Positions 36,306 to 45,148 of a stretch of DNA of 64,000 nt are shown in pieces. Location: assembly GCA_964229355.1 (NCBI GenBank), contig CAXRDE010000019.1, positions 1-64,000 on the forward strand. Direction: 5' to 3'. Source of the DNA: CAXRDE01 sp964229355. Its GTDB lineage: Bacteria > Cyanobacteriota > Sericytochromatia > UBA7694. The position numbers and the translations under genes are program-made. Within the stretch, counting starts at the first letter, position 1. The number at the start of each line of letters is the position of its first letter. The notes beneath the pieces were generated by a model that saw only the letters and a program-made list of their open reading frames with translations, did not search any database and was not told the origin of the DNA.

Positions 36306-36873
36306 TATTCAGCCCCACAATGGGCTGTACCGTCCAGGTGGGCTCACCGGTCCCTGAAAAATAAGCGCCCCCCTGGAGGCCCAGGGTGGAATAGGTATTG
36401 TTACCCACAGGAATATGAATACCTACATTACCCAAAACGCCCTGATATCCTTGTGAAACACCATCTCGAATGCCCATGCGGTACAGGGGAGCATACCGCA
36501 AGCCGTAATCAAAAAGAAAGCCACCCCCCAGCCGATGATAATAGCCCAACCCCGCCGAAGCGCCCACATAGATCGCCTGGAAGTCAAGGGGAGCAAAGGT
36601 CTGAGCACTGACCCCCAAATTCAGATGAGGCAAGACGGGCTGTAGCGCAGGCAATTGTCCGATGGGAAATTGATTACTCAGGGTTAATCCCACATTTGAA
36701 GAAGCGCCCTGGCCAAAGAGAACCGGCGCACTGGCACTCACCTGCCACCCCTGTAAGGCCGGGTGCCGAGAAGATACATTGATCTGAGCCGCCACAGGGA
36801 ACTGAATAACGGCAAAACACCCCAGGCCCGCCATTAGCTTAAGGAAAAAATCACTTCTTGTTAAGAGACGCAT
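36295..36873 (-). CDS. Small predicted outer-membrane protein
   Basis: 192 residues with a signal peptide (LKLMAGLGCFAVIQFPVAAQ). The mature part is Gly/aromatic with alternating strands (VGASAGLGYYHRLGG, LGLQGGAYFSG) and ends VGLNINL. This suits an eight-stranded outer-membrane barrel. It overlaps prmC by 13 bases and shares its strand, so it is in the wecB-prmC operon. Confidence 0.6.
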   Translation of the reverse strand: MRLLTRSDFFLKLMAGLGCFAVIQFPVAAQINVSSRHPALQGWQVSASAPVLFGQGASSNVGLTLSNQFPIGQLPALQPVLPHLNLGVSAQTFAPLDFQAIYVGASAGLGYYHRLGGGFLFDYGLRYAPLYRMGIRDGVSQGYQGVLGNVGIHIPVGNNTYSTLGLQGGAYFSGTGEPTWTVQPIVGLNINL

Positions 36874-37814
36874 GTCATGACACCTTCTTTATCGTGGTTT
36901 TGGGAATCAGCAGCCCAGTTCAAATCAGCAGCCAACCACGCCTCCACAAAACGTGGACGCTGAGAAAAATCCGTGTGCACTTCGGTGCGGCACCACACGG
37001 GAGGCTGAAAACAAGCCTGGGTTTGAGGGCCCAGCGCACTGTGAATTTCGAAAAAAGCCCGCGCACCCGGTCTGAGAAAGCGGGGGGCTTCGGCAGCAAA
37101 GTGCCGATAAAAATACAAAGGGTCTGGATCTTGAGGCACCAGGGCATGAGTGGGCTCATGGTCTCTCACCTCTGGTTCCAGGCCAGCCAGTTCTTCAGGG
37201 GGAATATAAGGGGGATTAGACACCAGCACATCGAAAGAAGCTTTCAGGCCATCTTCCAGCGCAAAAAGTCCATCTCCCTGTCGAAAATGAAGCTGCGCAC
37301 TCACACGCTGGGCGTTTAAGCGTGCCACCTGAAGCGCATCAAAGGACAGATCACTCGCCCAGACCTCCAGTGAGGGGCATTCAGTTTTCAGGGCCAAAGC
37401 AATTGCCCCGCTGCCTGTACCCACATCTAACACCCGCAACGGGCTATGCACATTACGCGGCAAGGTGTGGATATAGGCCAACACCCGCTCCACCAACTCT
37501 TCGGTTTCGGGGCGGGGAATTAACACGTGGGCATTGACCACCAATTCCAGGTGTCGAAAAGCCTGGGTACCTAAAATATGCTGCAAAGGCTCTCGTTGCT
37601 GGCGCCGCCGCAAGGCCTCGGTCAAAAATTGATACTGCACTTCACTGAGAGGCTTGTGGGGTTGCCAGCGGCGATCCTGGGGGCTAAACCCCACATGTTG
37701 AAACAGCCAGCGGGCCTCAGTTTGTGCCTCATTACTGAATTTCTCCAAAGCCAGCGTTATGGCCTGCCAGACCGCGTCCAGGTGCTCTGGGAGTTTTTCG
37801 ATCTGTTCAGTCAC
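36861..37814 (-). CDS. prmC: Release factor glutamine N5-methyltransferase
   Basis: About 317 residues. RYLEV-type N-domain residues (REPLQHILG), SAM motif VLDVGTGSGAIALAL and the catalytic NPPY (VSNPPYIPPEEL) are clear. PrmC methylates the Gln of the GGQ motif in RF1 and RF2. I take GTG 37814 as the start: it overlaps the wecB stop (GTGACTGA) and gives VTEQIEKLPEHL. The longer open frame upstream lies inside wecB and has no homology. Confidence 0.92.
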   Translation of the reverse strand: MTEQIEKLPEHLDAVWQAITLALEKFSNEAQTEARWLFQHVGFSPQDRRWQPHKPLSEVQYQFLTEALRRRQQREPLQHILGTQAFRHLELVVNAHVLIPRPETEELVERVLAYIHTLPRNVHSPLRVLDVGTGSGAIALALKTECPSLEVWASDLSFDALQVARLNAQRVSAQLHFRQGDGLFALEDGLKASFDVLVSNPPYIPPEELAGLEPEVRDHEPTHALVPQDPDPLYFYRHFAAEAPRFLRPGARAFFEIHSALGPQTQACFQPPVWCRTEVHTDFSQRPRFVEAWLAADLNWAADSQNHDKEGVMTCVS

Positions 37815-38940
37815 GAAAAAAATAATCCTGAAGCGCGGCCACAATTTGTGCCGCTGCGGTACCATCGCCATAGGGATTGATCGCACGACGCATCTGCTCA
37901 TAGGCGGCGGTATCTTGCAAGAGATGTAAGGTAGCGTCCACAATGGAGGAGACTTCGGTACCCACCAGACGGGCTGTTCCAGCGGTCACCCCTTCGGGGC
38001 GTTCTGTGGTCTCACGCATGACCAGCACAGGTTTTCCCAGTGCAGGGGCCTCTTCCTGCAGCCCCCCCGAATCCGTTAGCACCAAACGGCTGCGACGCAT
38101 GGTATCCATTAAATGCACATAGTCCAAAGGTTCTACCAGATGAATACGGGGATGGGCATCGAGAGCGGGATAGACAATATCCCGAACCACGGGATTCTTA
38201 TGCACCGGAAAGATAATCTGCAAGTCGTCCTGGGCCTCACAGAGACGCAGCAAGGCCTGACAAATCTGTTGTAACGGCTCTCCCCAGTTTTCACGACGGT
38301 GGGCCGTTACCAAAATCAGGGGAGCTTCTTCGGCAATGCCCAGAGACGCCGGATAATTGACTTCAGGGAAGCGTTCATGGGTCTGTAATAGGGCGTCAAT
38401 AACCGTGTTGCCCGTCATAAAAATATGGCTTGCAGGCACTCCTTCTCGCAACAAAGAAGCCTCAGCCAAAGGGGTAGGTGCAAAATGCAGGGCCGCCAAT
38501 TGTCCCGTCACCCGACGGTTAATCTCTTCAGGAAAGGGGTCATAAAACTGATCTGTACGCAGGCCAGCTTCTACGTGTCCCACAGGTATTTTTAAATAGC
38601 TGGCCGCCAAAGCCGTCATCATAACGGTGGTGGTATCCCCCTGCACCAGCACCATATCAGGGGCCTCTGCTTCCAGAAGCGGCGAAATATGCTCCATGAG
38701 GCGCGCCGCCAGACCGGCCAGGGTCTGACGATCTTGCATGAGATTAAGATCTTGATGCGGTGTGATCTCAAAGGTTTTTAAAAACATATCTACCATTTCT
38801 CGGTGCTGAGCGGTGTTCAAGGTCACCAGCTCAAAAGGGCTGTTTTCAAGGGCTTTAATCACAGGGTACATTTTAACAATTTCAGGGCGGGTGCCAAAGA
38901 CCACCATAATTTTAGGCTTTTTTTGCTGTGGCGCAGACAT
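37807..38940 (-). CDS. wecB: UDP-GlcNAc 2-epimerase
   Basis: 377 residues. MVVFGTRPEIVKMYPVI, NTAQHREMVD, VQGDTTTVMM, HVEAGLRT, PEEINRR and LTDSGGLQEEAP are the family motifs. It is non-hydrolysing and interconverts UDP-GlcNAc and UDP-ManNAc for surface polysaccharide. AAGGAAC precedes the ATG. It is first gene of a leftward operon with prmC. Confidence 0.95.
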   Translation of the reverse strand: MSAPQQKKPKIMVVFGTRPEIVKMYPVIKALENSPFELVTLNTAQHREMVDMFLKTFEITPHQDLNLMQDRQTLAGLAARLMEHISPLLEAEAPDMVLVQGDTTTVMMTALAASYLKIPVGHVEAGLRTDQFYDPFPEEINRRVTGQLAALHFAPTPLAEASLLREGVPASHIFMTGNTVIDALLQTHERFPEVNYPASLGIAEEAPLILVTAHRRENWGEPLQQICQALLRLCEAQDDLQIIFPVHKNPVVRDIVYPALDAHPRIHLVEPLDYVHLMDTMRRSRLVLTDSGGLQEEAPALGKPVLVMRETTERPEGVTAGTARLVGTEVSSIVDATLHLLQDTAAYEQMRRAINPYGDGTAAAQIVAALQDYFFRD

Positions 38941-39005
38941 ATTGTGTTCCTTTTACAATGACTTCATACAGAATACCGCAAAGGCTTTGTGTTAATCTAT
39001 TTCTT

Positions 39006-39191
39006 ATGACTACACCTACACGGAATAATTTTTGGATTTTTTTAGTGGGCGGATTTCTGGAGCTCACAGTGGGCCTCGGCGTCAGCCTGTTTATAGGTCT
39101 GACCCAATCAAAAATGCTGGGGCTTGTACTCGCCACGGGCTTCTTTTTAACCGCCAATTTTATGTTTTATATGGCGTACCAACGGCGGTAA
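39006..39191 (+). CDS. Small two-helix membrane protein
   Basis: 61 residues, with a start at ATG 39006 (MTTPTRNNFW). Two membrane helices (~8-30 and ~38-58) are joined by a short loop (GLTQSK). The frame opens further upstream, but the earlier ATG lies inside the wecB 5' region. It ends 3 bases before cmoB. No family is recognised. A short non-coding stretch remains a possible alternative. Confidence 0.5.
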   Translation: MTTPTRNNFWIFLVGGFLELTVGLGVSLFIGLTQSKMLGLVLATGFFLTANFMFYMAYQRR

Positions 39192-39194
39192 AGC

Positions 39195-40169
39195 ATGTTT
39201 GCATCGTTTTATCGCCATCTGGCAAACACCCCGGCCCTGCATGAGCTTTTGGCTCACTTGCCCGCCCAGTTGCAAGCCTGGGAGCGCAAGGTCCAGGCCG
39301 AGAGCCATAAGAACCCTTTACGGCTTTTACAGCATCTGCCGCAGGTACAGCCCAAACACGTCGACTTAGGAGCTACCGTTAGCATAGGTCAGGCAAAAGA
39401 CCTGAGCCCCGATGAACACAAACGTTTGGAACAGCTCTTGCTGCAAATGAAGCCCTGGCGCAAAGGACCCTACCGCCTCTTTGATCTCTTCATTGATACC
39501 GAATGGCGCTCAGACTGGAAATGGGAACGCGTCAAGCCCCATATTCAGCCGTTAAACCATCGCCATGTACTGGACGTGGGCTGTGGCAGTGGATACCACC
39601 TGTGGCGTATGCGAGAAGCCGGTGCGACCTCGGTAATCGGTATTGACCCCTTTGATCTGTTTGTGTTTCAATTTATGGCCCTTCACCATTTTCACCCTGA
39701 CCCTGCGGTGCACTGTCTGCCGTTGGGCATTGAACACCTGCCCGCAGCGCCCTGTTTTGACACGGTGTTTTCGATGGGGGTGCTGTATCACCGCAAAAGC
39801 CCCATTGATTTCTTAAGCCAGCTGCGTCAATGCTTACAACCCCAGGGAGAATTGGTACTGGAAACCCTGGTGGTACCCGGAGACGAAAACGTCGTATGGG
39901 TCCCCGAGGATCGCTATGCGCGCATGCGCAATGTCTGGTTTTTGCCTTCTGTCGCCGCGCTGACCCGCTGGATGCAACGGGTGGGCTTTGAAGCGATACG
40001 TTGTGTCGATCTGAATCGCACCACCCTGCAGGAACAACGGCGCACGCCCTGGATGGATTACGAATCGCTCGCTGAATGTCTGGACCCGGAAAACCCGGAA
40101 CGCACTGTCGAAGGCTACCCGGCTCCTTTACGGGCCACCCTGATTGCCCAACGAGGAAAAAAACCATGA
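39195..40169 (+). CDS. cmoB: tRNA uridine-5-oxyacetic acid synthase CmoB
   Basis: 324 residues. PWRKGPYRLFDLFIDTEWRSDWKW, VLDVGCGSGYHLWRM, VIGIDPFDLFVFQF and FSMGVLYHRKSP match CmoB closely. It uses carboxy-SAM, supplied by CmoA, to make cmo5U at the wobble position of certain tRNAs. This pathway is best known in Gammaproteobacteria. It is coupled to cmoA by ATGA. Confidence 0.93.
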   Translation: MFASFYRHLANTPALHELLAHLPAQLQAWERKVQAESHKNPLRLLQHLPQVQPKHVDLGATVSIGQAKDLSPDEHKRLEQLLLQMKPWRKGPYRLFDLFIDTEWRSDWKWERVKPHIQPLNHRHVLDVGCGSGYHLWRMREAGATSVIGIDPFDLFVFQFMALHHFHPDPAVHCLPLGIEHLPAAPCFDTVFSMGVLYHRKSPIDFLSQLRQCLQPQGELVLETLVVPGDENVVWVPEDRYARMRNVWFLPSVAALTRWMQRVGFEAIRCVDLNRTTLQEQRRTPWMDYESLAECLDPENPERTVEGYPAPLRATLIAQRGKKP

Positions 40170-40912
40170 AGAAAAAAACAACCCCTATTACCGCCCTCAA
40201 CGTGGGAACCGAGATTGCCCTGCAACAAGAAACCTGGAGTTTTGCAGACGCTATTGATCACTTTGACAAACATATTTTACAGTCGGTACCCAATTGCCAG
40301 CAGCAGCGTGAATACATCGCTTCATTGTCGCGCTTTTTTCTTCATGCCCAGGCCACGGTATACGAAATTGGGGTTTCCACAGGCGGACTGGCAGAAGTGG
40401 TACTGCAACGCACCCCCGAACGGAAAAAGCTACAATATATCGGCCTGGACGTAGAGCCCAGTATGGTGAAAAAGGCCAAGCACCGCCTTAAACACGACCC
40501 GCGCTTTCAAGCGTTTTGCGCCAATGCCGCAGAATACGACTTCAAACAGCCCACGCTGGTGATTTCGTATTACACCCTACAATTCGTTCCCCTGCCTGAG
40601 CGGCAGCGCCTCCTGAAGCGTATCTTTAACGCGCTTGAGCCCGGTGGCGCATTGATTCTCTATGAAAAAACCGTCGGCGAAGACGCCCAGGTTCAGGATA
40701 TGCTCACCCAGTTGTATTTTGACTTTAAGTCAGCACAGGGCTTAAGCGCAGACAGCATTCTCAACAAGGCTGTAGCCCTGCGCGGGGTGTCCATGCCGCT
40801 TTCACTCAGTGCCAATCAAAAACTCTTAAAAGAGACGGGATTCCAAACCGTTGAAATGATTTACCGCGCTTTTTGCTTTGCGGGTTACCTGGCTGTTAAA
40901 GGCACAGCCTAA
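40166..40912 (+). CDS. cmoA: Carboxy-SAM synthase CmoA
   Basis: About 248 residues, as for E. coli CmoA. WSFADAIDHFDKHILQSVPNCQ, VYEIGVSTGGLAE, YIGLDVEPSM and QFVPLPERQRLL follow the family pattern. It makes carboxy-S-adenosylmethionine from SAM and prephenate. ATG 40166 overlaps the cmoB stop (ATGA) and has ACGAGGA 8 bases upstream; the longer frame starting at 40076 lies inside cmoB and lacks homology. Confidence 0.88.
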   Translation: MKKKTTPITALNVGTEIALQQETWSFADAIDHFDKHILQSVPNCQQQREYIASLSRFFLHAQATVYEIGVSTGGLAEVVLQRTPERKKLQYIGLDVEPSMVKKAKHRLKHDPRFQAFCANAAEYDFKQPTLVISYYTLQFVPLPERQRLLKRIFNALEPGGALILYEKTVGEDAQVQDMLTQLYFDFKSAQGLSADSILNKAVALRGVSMPLSLSANQKLLKETGFQTVEMIYRAFCFAGYLAVKGTA

Positions 40913-40980
40913 ATATTTTTTTATGCAAGCTTAAACTTGTTTTAGCACAAGAAAGTCTGTTTTTTCGCGATAATAAAGAT

Positions 40981-42051
40981 ATGAGCAATCTGAGTACCCA
41001 ATACAACCACTTTACTCGACTGAGTCAAGCCCCCGCGGCACCTCAATTGCATGCCATTGAAACCCTTCAACAGCCGTCAGAGGCAGCCCCAGGAACCGCT
41101 ACCCCCGACAAAAAAAAAGAAGCTGAAGAAATCAACAAGGTCAAATCGGGTACTCACAAAGCCCTGAGCAGTGGCATTGCGGGTGAGGGCGGTAAAGCCA
41201 TTAACAATACCGTACTCAACGTCGAAAAAGTCGCTCGCCTGGCCGACGGTGACGTCAATGCCATCAACATCAAAGCTGCTGTAGACCTGGGTGAGCAGGT
41301 CACCCGCGGCAAAATCCAGGAAGCCCTCGGCACCGTGGCCACTCCTCTGGGAGCCGTGGTATCCGCCGAACTCATGGCCACCCGCATTAACGAAACGGTC
41401 AAAGACCCCAACGCCGACAATGTAAAGCTTCTGCTCAAAACCGGCGAAGGCGCTGCCCGAAACTTTTCACAGCTCAGCAAATTTTTAGTTTCCAATAGTG
41501 ACAAACTGGTCAGCGTGGTGGGCAAATACAGCGACAACGCCGCAAATCTTCTGGCCAAAGGCTTAGGGTCCTCAACGGTGGGCGTGGTCAAAACCAGCCT
41601 GACCGGAACGCAACGGGTCTTAGGCCACGTGGGCACTGCGCTAAATGTGGGTGTGGCGGGGTTAGACCTGTACATTGCAGGTAGAGACATCAAAACCTAC
41701 TGGGAAGACCCCAGCGGCAAAAACCTGGGTAAAATGGGCATTGGGGTCGTCACTGCCGCAGCCTCTGTGTTGGCCGCCTCTAAAATCCCGGGTATCAGCA
41801 GCAAAGCCGCCATTGTAGCCACCCTCGGCGATGTGGCTAAACTCAGCATAGACGTGGACTGGATCTCGGTTTACCACGGTGCCAAAGAAAAAACCACCGA
41901 GGTGGTCAGCAACCAATACAGCAAACTCAAAGAGGAGGTGGTGGGCATCCCCAACCCCACCATTCGCCGTATTCAAGCCAATGCCCAAAATGCAACGGCT
42001 ATCGGTAGCGTATCGGCTACCCTGGGGCAAACCCCCGCTATCGGAAGATAA
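40981..42051 (+). CDS. Gly/Ala-rich protein of unknown function, possible distant paralog D
   Basis: 356 residues without signal peptide. A charged, disordered N-terminus (PDKKKEAEEINKVKSG) precedes an Ala/Val/Gly-rich body (GHVGTALNVGVAGLDLYIAG, MGIGVVTAAASVLAASKIPG). The alternation of small and hydrophobic residues recalls the three proteins at 15700, 57031 and 57727, but alignment is weak. A GCTTAAACTT element lies upstream at 40928-40937. Function is unknown. Confidence 0.55.
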   Translation: MSNLSTQYNHFTRLSQAPAAPQLHAIETLQQPSEAAPGTATPDKKKEAEEINKVKSGTHKALSSGIAGEGGKAINNTVLNVEKVARLADGDVNAINIKAAVDLGEQVTRGKIQEALGTVATPLGAVVSAELMATRINETVKDPNADNVKLLLKTGEGAARNFSQLSKFLVSNSDKLVSVVGKYSDNAANLLAKGLGSSTVGVVKTSLTGTQRVLGHVGTALNVGVAGLDLYIAGRDIKTYWEDPSGKNLGKMGIGVVTAAASVLAASKIPGISSKAAIVATLGDVAKLSIDVDWISVYHGAKEKTTEVVSNQYSKLKEEVVGIPNPTIRRIQANAQNATAIGSVSATLGQTPAIGR

Positions 42052-42114
42052 TCCATACCAAAGACATCTTGCATTACGCTTGTTGTTTTGGCGCAGTAGT
42101 GCCACAATAAAAAG

Positions 42115-43581
42115 ATGACACATACAGATACACCCTCCCCTACCTTAACCCCTAAAAAAGTCGGTTTTGTAAGCCTGGGCTGCCCCAAAGCTCTGGTAGA
42201 CAGCGAGCGCATTCTCACCCGCTTACGCTCCGAAGGCTACGAAATTGCCCCCACCTATGAAGATGCAGACACCGTGGTGGTCAACACCTGTGGCTTTATT
42301 TCTCCAGCCGTTGAAGAATCTCTTGATGCCATTGGTGAAGCCTTAGACGCCACCGGTCGCGTCATTGTCACCGGCTGCCTGGGAGAACGCCCCGAGACCA
42401 TTCAAGAGCGACATCCAAAAGTTCATACCATTACCGGCTCTGAAGACGTAGACGGCGTCATGAACGCGATTCATGAATTGCTGCCCCCTGATAAAAACCC
42501 CCACACCGCCCTGATGCCCCATTCAGAAATTGACGTGAAGCTAACGCCACGCCATTACAGCTATTTAAAAATTGCCGAAGGCTGTAACCACACCTGCAGC
42601 TTCTGCATTATTCCCAAGCTGCGCGGCAAACAGGTTTCTCGGGATACCCGTGATATTTTAAGCGAAGCCTGGCGACTGGTGGCCACGGGCACCAAAGAAT
42701 TGTTGGTGATCGCGCAGGACACGAGCGCCTACGGCGTGGACCTGCGTCATCGTTCCAGTACTTTCCGCGAAGAAGAAATTGCTGCACGCCTGCCCGAATT
42801 GGTACGTAAACTCGGTGAAACCGGTGCCTGGGTGCGTCTCCATTATATTTACCCTTATCCCTTTGTGGACGAAATTGTCAAATTGATGGCCGAAGGTCTG
42901 GTACTGCCGTATCTCGACGTTCCTTTTCAACACGCCAGTCCAGCAGTGCTCAAGCGCATGCGTCGACCCGGCCCCACCCAACAACTGGAAGCCGTCAAGC
43001 GCTGGCGAGCCATTTGCCCTGAAATCGTGTTGCGATCTACCTTTATTGTGGGTTTTCCTGGAGAAACCGAAGCCGATTTTCAAATGCTGCTGGACTTTAT
43101 TCAAGAAGCCCAATTGGATCGTGTGGGATGTTTTCCGTATTCAGAAGTGGAAGAGGCAGACGCCACCCACTTTGCAGATCTTGTTCCAGAAGCCGTTAAA
43201 CAAGACCGCTATGAGCGCTTTATGGCACTGCAACAGTCCATTTCAGAGGCCAAGCTTCAGGCCCGTGTGGGACAGGTACTTGAAGTCATTATTGACGACT
43301 ACAACGAAGAACCCGGTCAACTGATTGGTCGCAGCAAAGCCGATGCACCAGGTATTGATGGCAACGTATACTGTGTTCACGGCGAACTGGCCGAAAGCCC
43401 CGAAGCCCAGGGCCTTGCCGCAGGGAGTATTAAAATTGGCGATGTGGTCAAAGTCTTGATTGAAGCCGCAGATGAATACGATTTATTTGGGGAGGTCATT
43501 GAAGTGTTGCCCTGGCAGCCCAGCGTGCCCCAGATTCAAAAACGCTCGATTCACCACCCCACAGCCCCACGTGCCTCTTAA
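42115..43581 (+). CDS. rimO: Ribosomal protein S12 methylthiotransferase
   Basis: 488 residues. UPF0004 domain: VSLGCPKALVDSE, NTCGFISPAVEES and TGCLGERP, holding one cluster. Radical-SAM: GCNHTCSFCIIPKLRGKQVSR with the CxxxCxxC motif. TRAM-like C-terminus (EVIIDDYN, RSKADAPGIDG). GFVSLGCPKALVDSE and CxxxCSFCIIPKLRGKQ are diagnostic of RimO over MiaB. It methylthiolates Asp of ribosomal protein S12. Confidence 0.95.
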   Translation: MTHTDTPSPTLTPKKVGFVSLGCPKALVDSERILTRLRSEGYEIAPTYEDADTVVVNTCGFISPAVEESLDAIGEALDATGRVIVTGCLGERPETIQERHPKVHTITGSEDVDGVMNAIHELLPPDKNPHTALMPHSEIDVKLTPRHYSYLKIAEGCNHTCSFCIIPKLRGKQVSRDTRDILSEAWRLVATGTKELLVIAQDTSAYGVDLRHRSSTFREEEIAARLPELVRKLGETGAWVRLHYIYPYPFVDEIVKLMAEGLVLPYLDVPFQHASPAVLKRMRRPGPTQQLEAVKRWRAICPEIVLRSTFIVGFPGETEADFQMLLDFIQEAQLDRVGCFPYSEVEEADATHFADLVPEAVKQDRYERFMALQQSISEAKLQARVGQVLEVIIDDYNEEPGQLIGRSKADAPGIDGNVYCVHGELAESPEAQGLAAGSIKIGDVVKVLIEAADEYDLFGEVIEVLPWQPSVPQIQKRSIHHPTAPRAS

Positions 43582-43640
43582 GACAAACATTTTTATGTTT
43601 TTTAAATCCAAAAGATAGCCCTTTTTTAAGAGCGATCTTT

Positions 43641-43646
43641 TATACT
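43641..43646 (+). promoter_or_regulatory. -10 element of the small lipoprotein gene
   Basis: TATACT at 43641-43646, 53 bases upstream of the lipoprotein ATG; no good -35 is seen. Confidence 0.3.
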
Positions 43647-43698
43647 GAACGGGTTCTTCTTATCAAGGAAGTACACAAGGTATACAAGGAGAAGTTTT

Positions 43699-43878
43699 AT
43701 GAAGAATATTTTAACCGCTATTGCCCTTTGCTTATCAACCGCAGCCCTGGTGGCCTGTACAGCCACTGCTTCAGGCTCCATCAACGCCAACGATGGTTCT
43801 GCTGCAAACCCAAGTCCTACCCCCACCCCCAGCAGCGGTGTAAGTGTAGACATTAACGGTTCTGTGAGCGCCAACTAA
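43699..43878 (+). CDS. Small lipoprotein
   Basis: 59 residues from ATG 43699, with AAGGAGA at 43686-43692. A signal peptide (NILTAIALCLSTAALVA) ends in a lipobox Cys. The mature 40 residues are Ser/Asn/Pro-rich with a PTPTP run and end in SVSAN. It has its own -10 and terminator, so it is a single-gene unit. Such short lipoproteins often act as structural or entericidin-like peptides; nothing more can be said. Confidence 0.75.
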   Translation: MKNILTAIALCLSTAALVACTATASGSINANDGSAANPSPTPTPSSGVSVDINGSVSAN

Positions 43879-43897
43879 GCTATAGAGACAACCGACG

Positions 43898-43925
43898 AGC
43901 CCCCTGTATTTTCTTACAGGGGGCT
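43898..43925 (+). terminator. Terminator of the small lipoprotein gene
   Basis: Arms AGCCCCCTGTA (43898-43908) and TACAGGGGGCT (43915-43925) are perfectly paired around a 6-base loop, followed by TTTTC. Confidence 0.9.
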
Positions 43926-43961
43926 TTTCATTTACCTGTTAAGCCACCAGGAAAGATTTAC

Positions 43962-44000
43962 AGCAAAAAGCCAGCCTGTTAAAAAGGCTGGCTTTTTGCT
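43962..44000 (-). terminator. Terminator for the UPF0391 gene
   Basis: Arms AGCAAAAAGCCAGCC (43962-43976) and GGCTGGCTTTTTGCT (43986-44000) pair perfectly around TGTTAAAAA. The U-run reads from the leftward gene at 44019-44180; it may work in both directions. Confidence 0.85.
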
Positions 44001-44018
44001 GCGGCAGATGTCGAAGAC

Positions 44019-44180
44019 TTAGGTGCGCACGGCTCGAGAAATCAGGGACACGGCGAAAAGCACCAGGAAGACGAAAAACAGGATTTTGGCGATCCCGGCC
44101 GCTGCACCAGCGATGCCTCCAAAACCGAAAACGGCGGCGAGTAAAGCGATGATTAAAAATGTTAAGCTCCATCCAAGCAT
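44019..44180 (-). CDS. ytjA: UPF0391/DUF1328 YtjA-like membrane protein
   Basis: 53 residues, read directly from the minus strand: ATG at 44180, TAA at 44019-44021. The motif pattern FLIIALLAAVFGFGGIAG and AKILFFVFLVLFAVSL is typical of the DUF1328/YtjA family. Two membrane helices are predicted. The family is often stress-linked and of unknown function. AAGGAA about 9 bases upstream is the SD; a strong terminator follows. Confidence 0.88.
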   Translation of the reverse strand: MLGWSLTFLIIALLAAVFGFGGIAGAAAGIAKILFFVFLVLFAVSLISRAVRT

Positions 44181-44276
44181 AGTACGAAATTCCTTTCTGT
44201 TTCTTTCATGAATTCAGTATCTAAGAAACCAGATGTATTTCGCATCAAAGACAGATCAAAAGAATATATAAACCCA

Positions 44277-45134
44277 CTAACGTTGGTAAAAGTCTTTCAA
44301 AGCCTGCTCAATATCAGGTCGACGTGCGTAACCGAGTTCCACCAACACCAGGCCAAGCTTTTTACCCTGATAAGCCGGTGTTTCAAGCAGAGACATGGCA
44401 TGAGAGAGCTGCCATTGTTGTATCGTTCCCGCCCGCACCAGGACTTCGCCCAAAGAAAGCTGACGGGGGGATTGGGAAGCTTCATTTAAAATGCGCGCTA
44501 AGTCTTGAGGGTCAAGATAACCCAGTGTCACTAAAATTTCACCCAGCGGTTTATGCAGAATCCGAGGCAAACGCTGCTGATAATCTAAAGCATCTTGCAG
44601 TTCTTCTTCTGAAATAAGGCCCTGTCGCACCAGACGTCTGCCCAGGGGTTCTGGGAGTTCTTCTTGAGCTGGTTCAGGGTGCTTACTCTGAGGGACTGTT
44701 GAAGGGAAACCGTTCTCATGGGTATGCTGGTTAAGGTAGTACTGCGTTAAAGCAGACTCAATCATTTCACGGGTGGTATAACCCATCTCCAGCAGCATGG
44801 TTCCCGTTCGTTTATCGGCATTTTGACCCTGACGCGCTTTTAAGGCCTCGGCAAGTTGCTCTTCTTTAACCATGCCTTCTTTGACAAGGATTTGAATCAA
44901 AACATCTTCGGGAGGCGGTTCTTTCCCCAACGCTTCATTGATCTGAGCCTGGGTCACATACTCCATGGCCACCAACACCTCAGCCAGGGTCATGGTTTGA
45001 CTGCTTGGCAAACGGCATTGATACTGAATCGCCGTGGTGAGCTGTTCTGGAGTAATAAGACCTTTTTCTAAGAGAATTTTATCTAAAGAAAGTGACTTAT
45101 CCAAAAGTTTATTTTCCTGCGTGCATTGTGCCAA
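44277..45134 (-). CDS. MshEN-repeat protein, eight motifs, no ATPase domain
   Basis: 285 residues, no signal peptide. It is made only of the ~24-residue motif x-LG-x2-L-x3-G-x6-L-x3-L, as in the MshEN/GspE-N domain. Two blocks of four motifs are at ~15-133 and ~163-283, split by a Pro/Glu linker. In each block the third motif carries a characteristic AL or WQL segment (GTIQQWQLSHAM). MshEN domains of type II secretion/pilus ATPases bind c-di-GMP; here the ATPase part is absent. It lies 14 bases downstream of the longer paralog. Confidence 0.8.
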   Translation of the reverse strand: MAQCTQENKLLDKSLSLDKILLEKGLITPEQLTTAIQYQCRLPSSQTMTLAEVLVAMEYVTQAQINEALGKEPPPEDVLIQILVKEGMVKEEQLAEALKARQGQNADKRTGTMLLEMGYTTREMIESALTQYYLNQHTHENGFPSTVPQSKHPEPAQEELPEPLGRRLVRQGLISEEELQDALDYQQRLPRILHKPLGEILVTLGYLDPQDLARILNEASQSPRQLSLGEVLVRAGTIQQWQLSHAMSLLETPAYQGKKLGLVLVELGYARRPDIEQALKDFYQR

Positions 45135-45148
45135 TCACTTTAACATAC

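Noticed and set aside
36861..37943. Longer prmC reading frame starting at 37943
   Set aside because: The extra 43 residues lie inside wecB and lack homology; GTG 37814 gives a normal PrmC.
39673..40200. Leftward frame opposite cmoB
   Set aside because: cmoB is a full, well-matched family member on the other strand.
41154..41693. 179-residue leftward frame opposite protein D
   Set aside because: Composition is that of an antisense shadow (Ser/Thr/Arg-rich) with no SD and no motif.
43939..44172. 77-residue frame on the minus strand
   Set aside because: It overlaps two terminators and is in a different frame from the UPF0391 protein, which fits a known family exactly.
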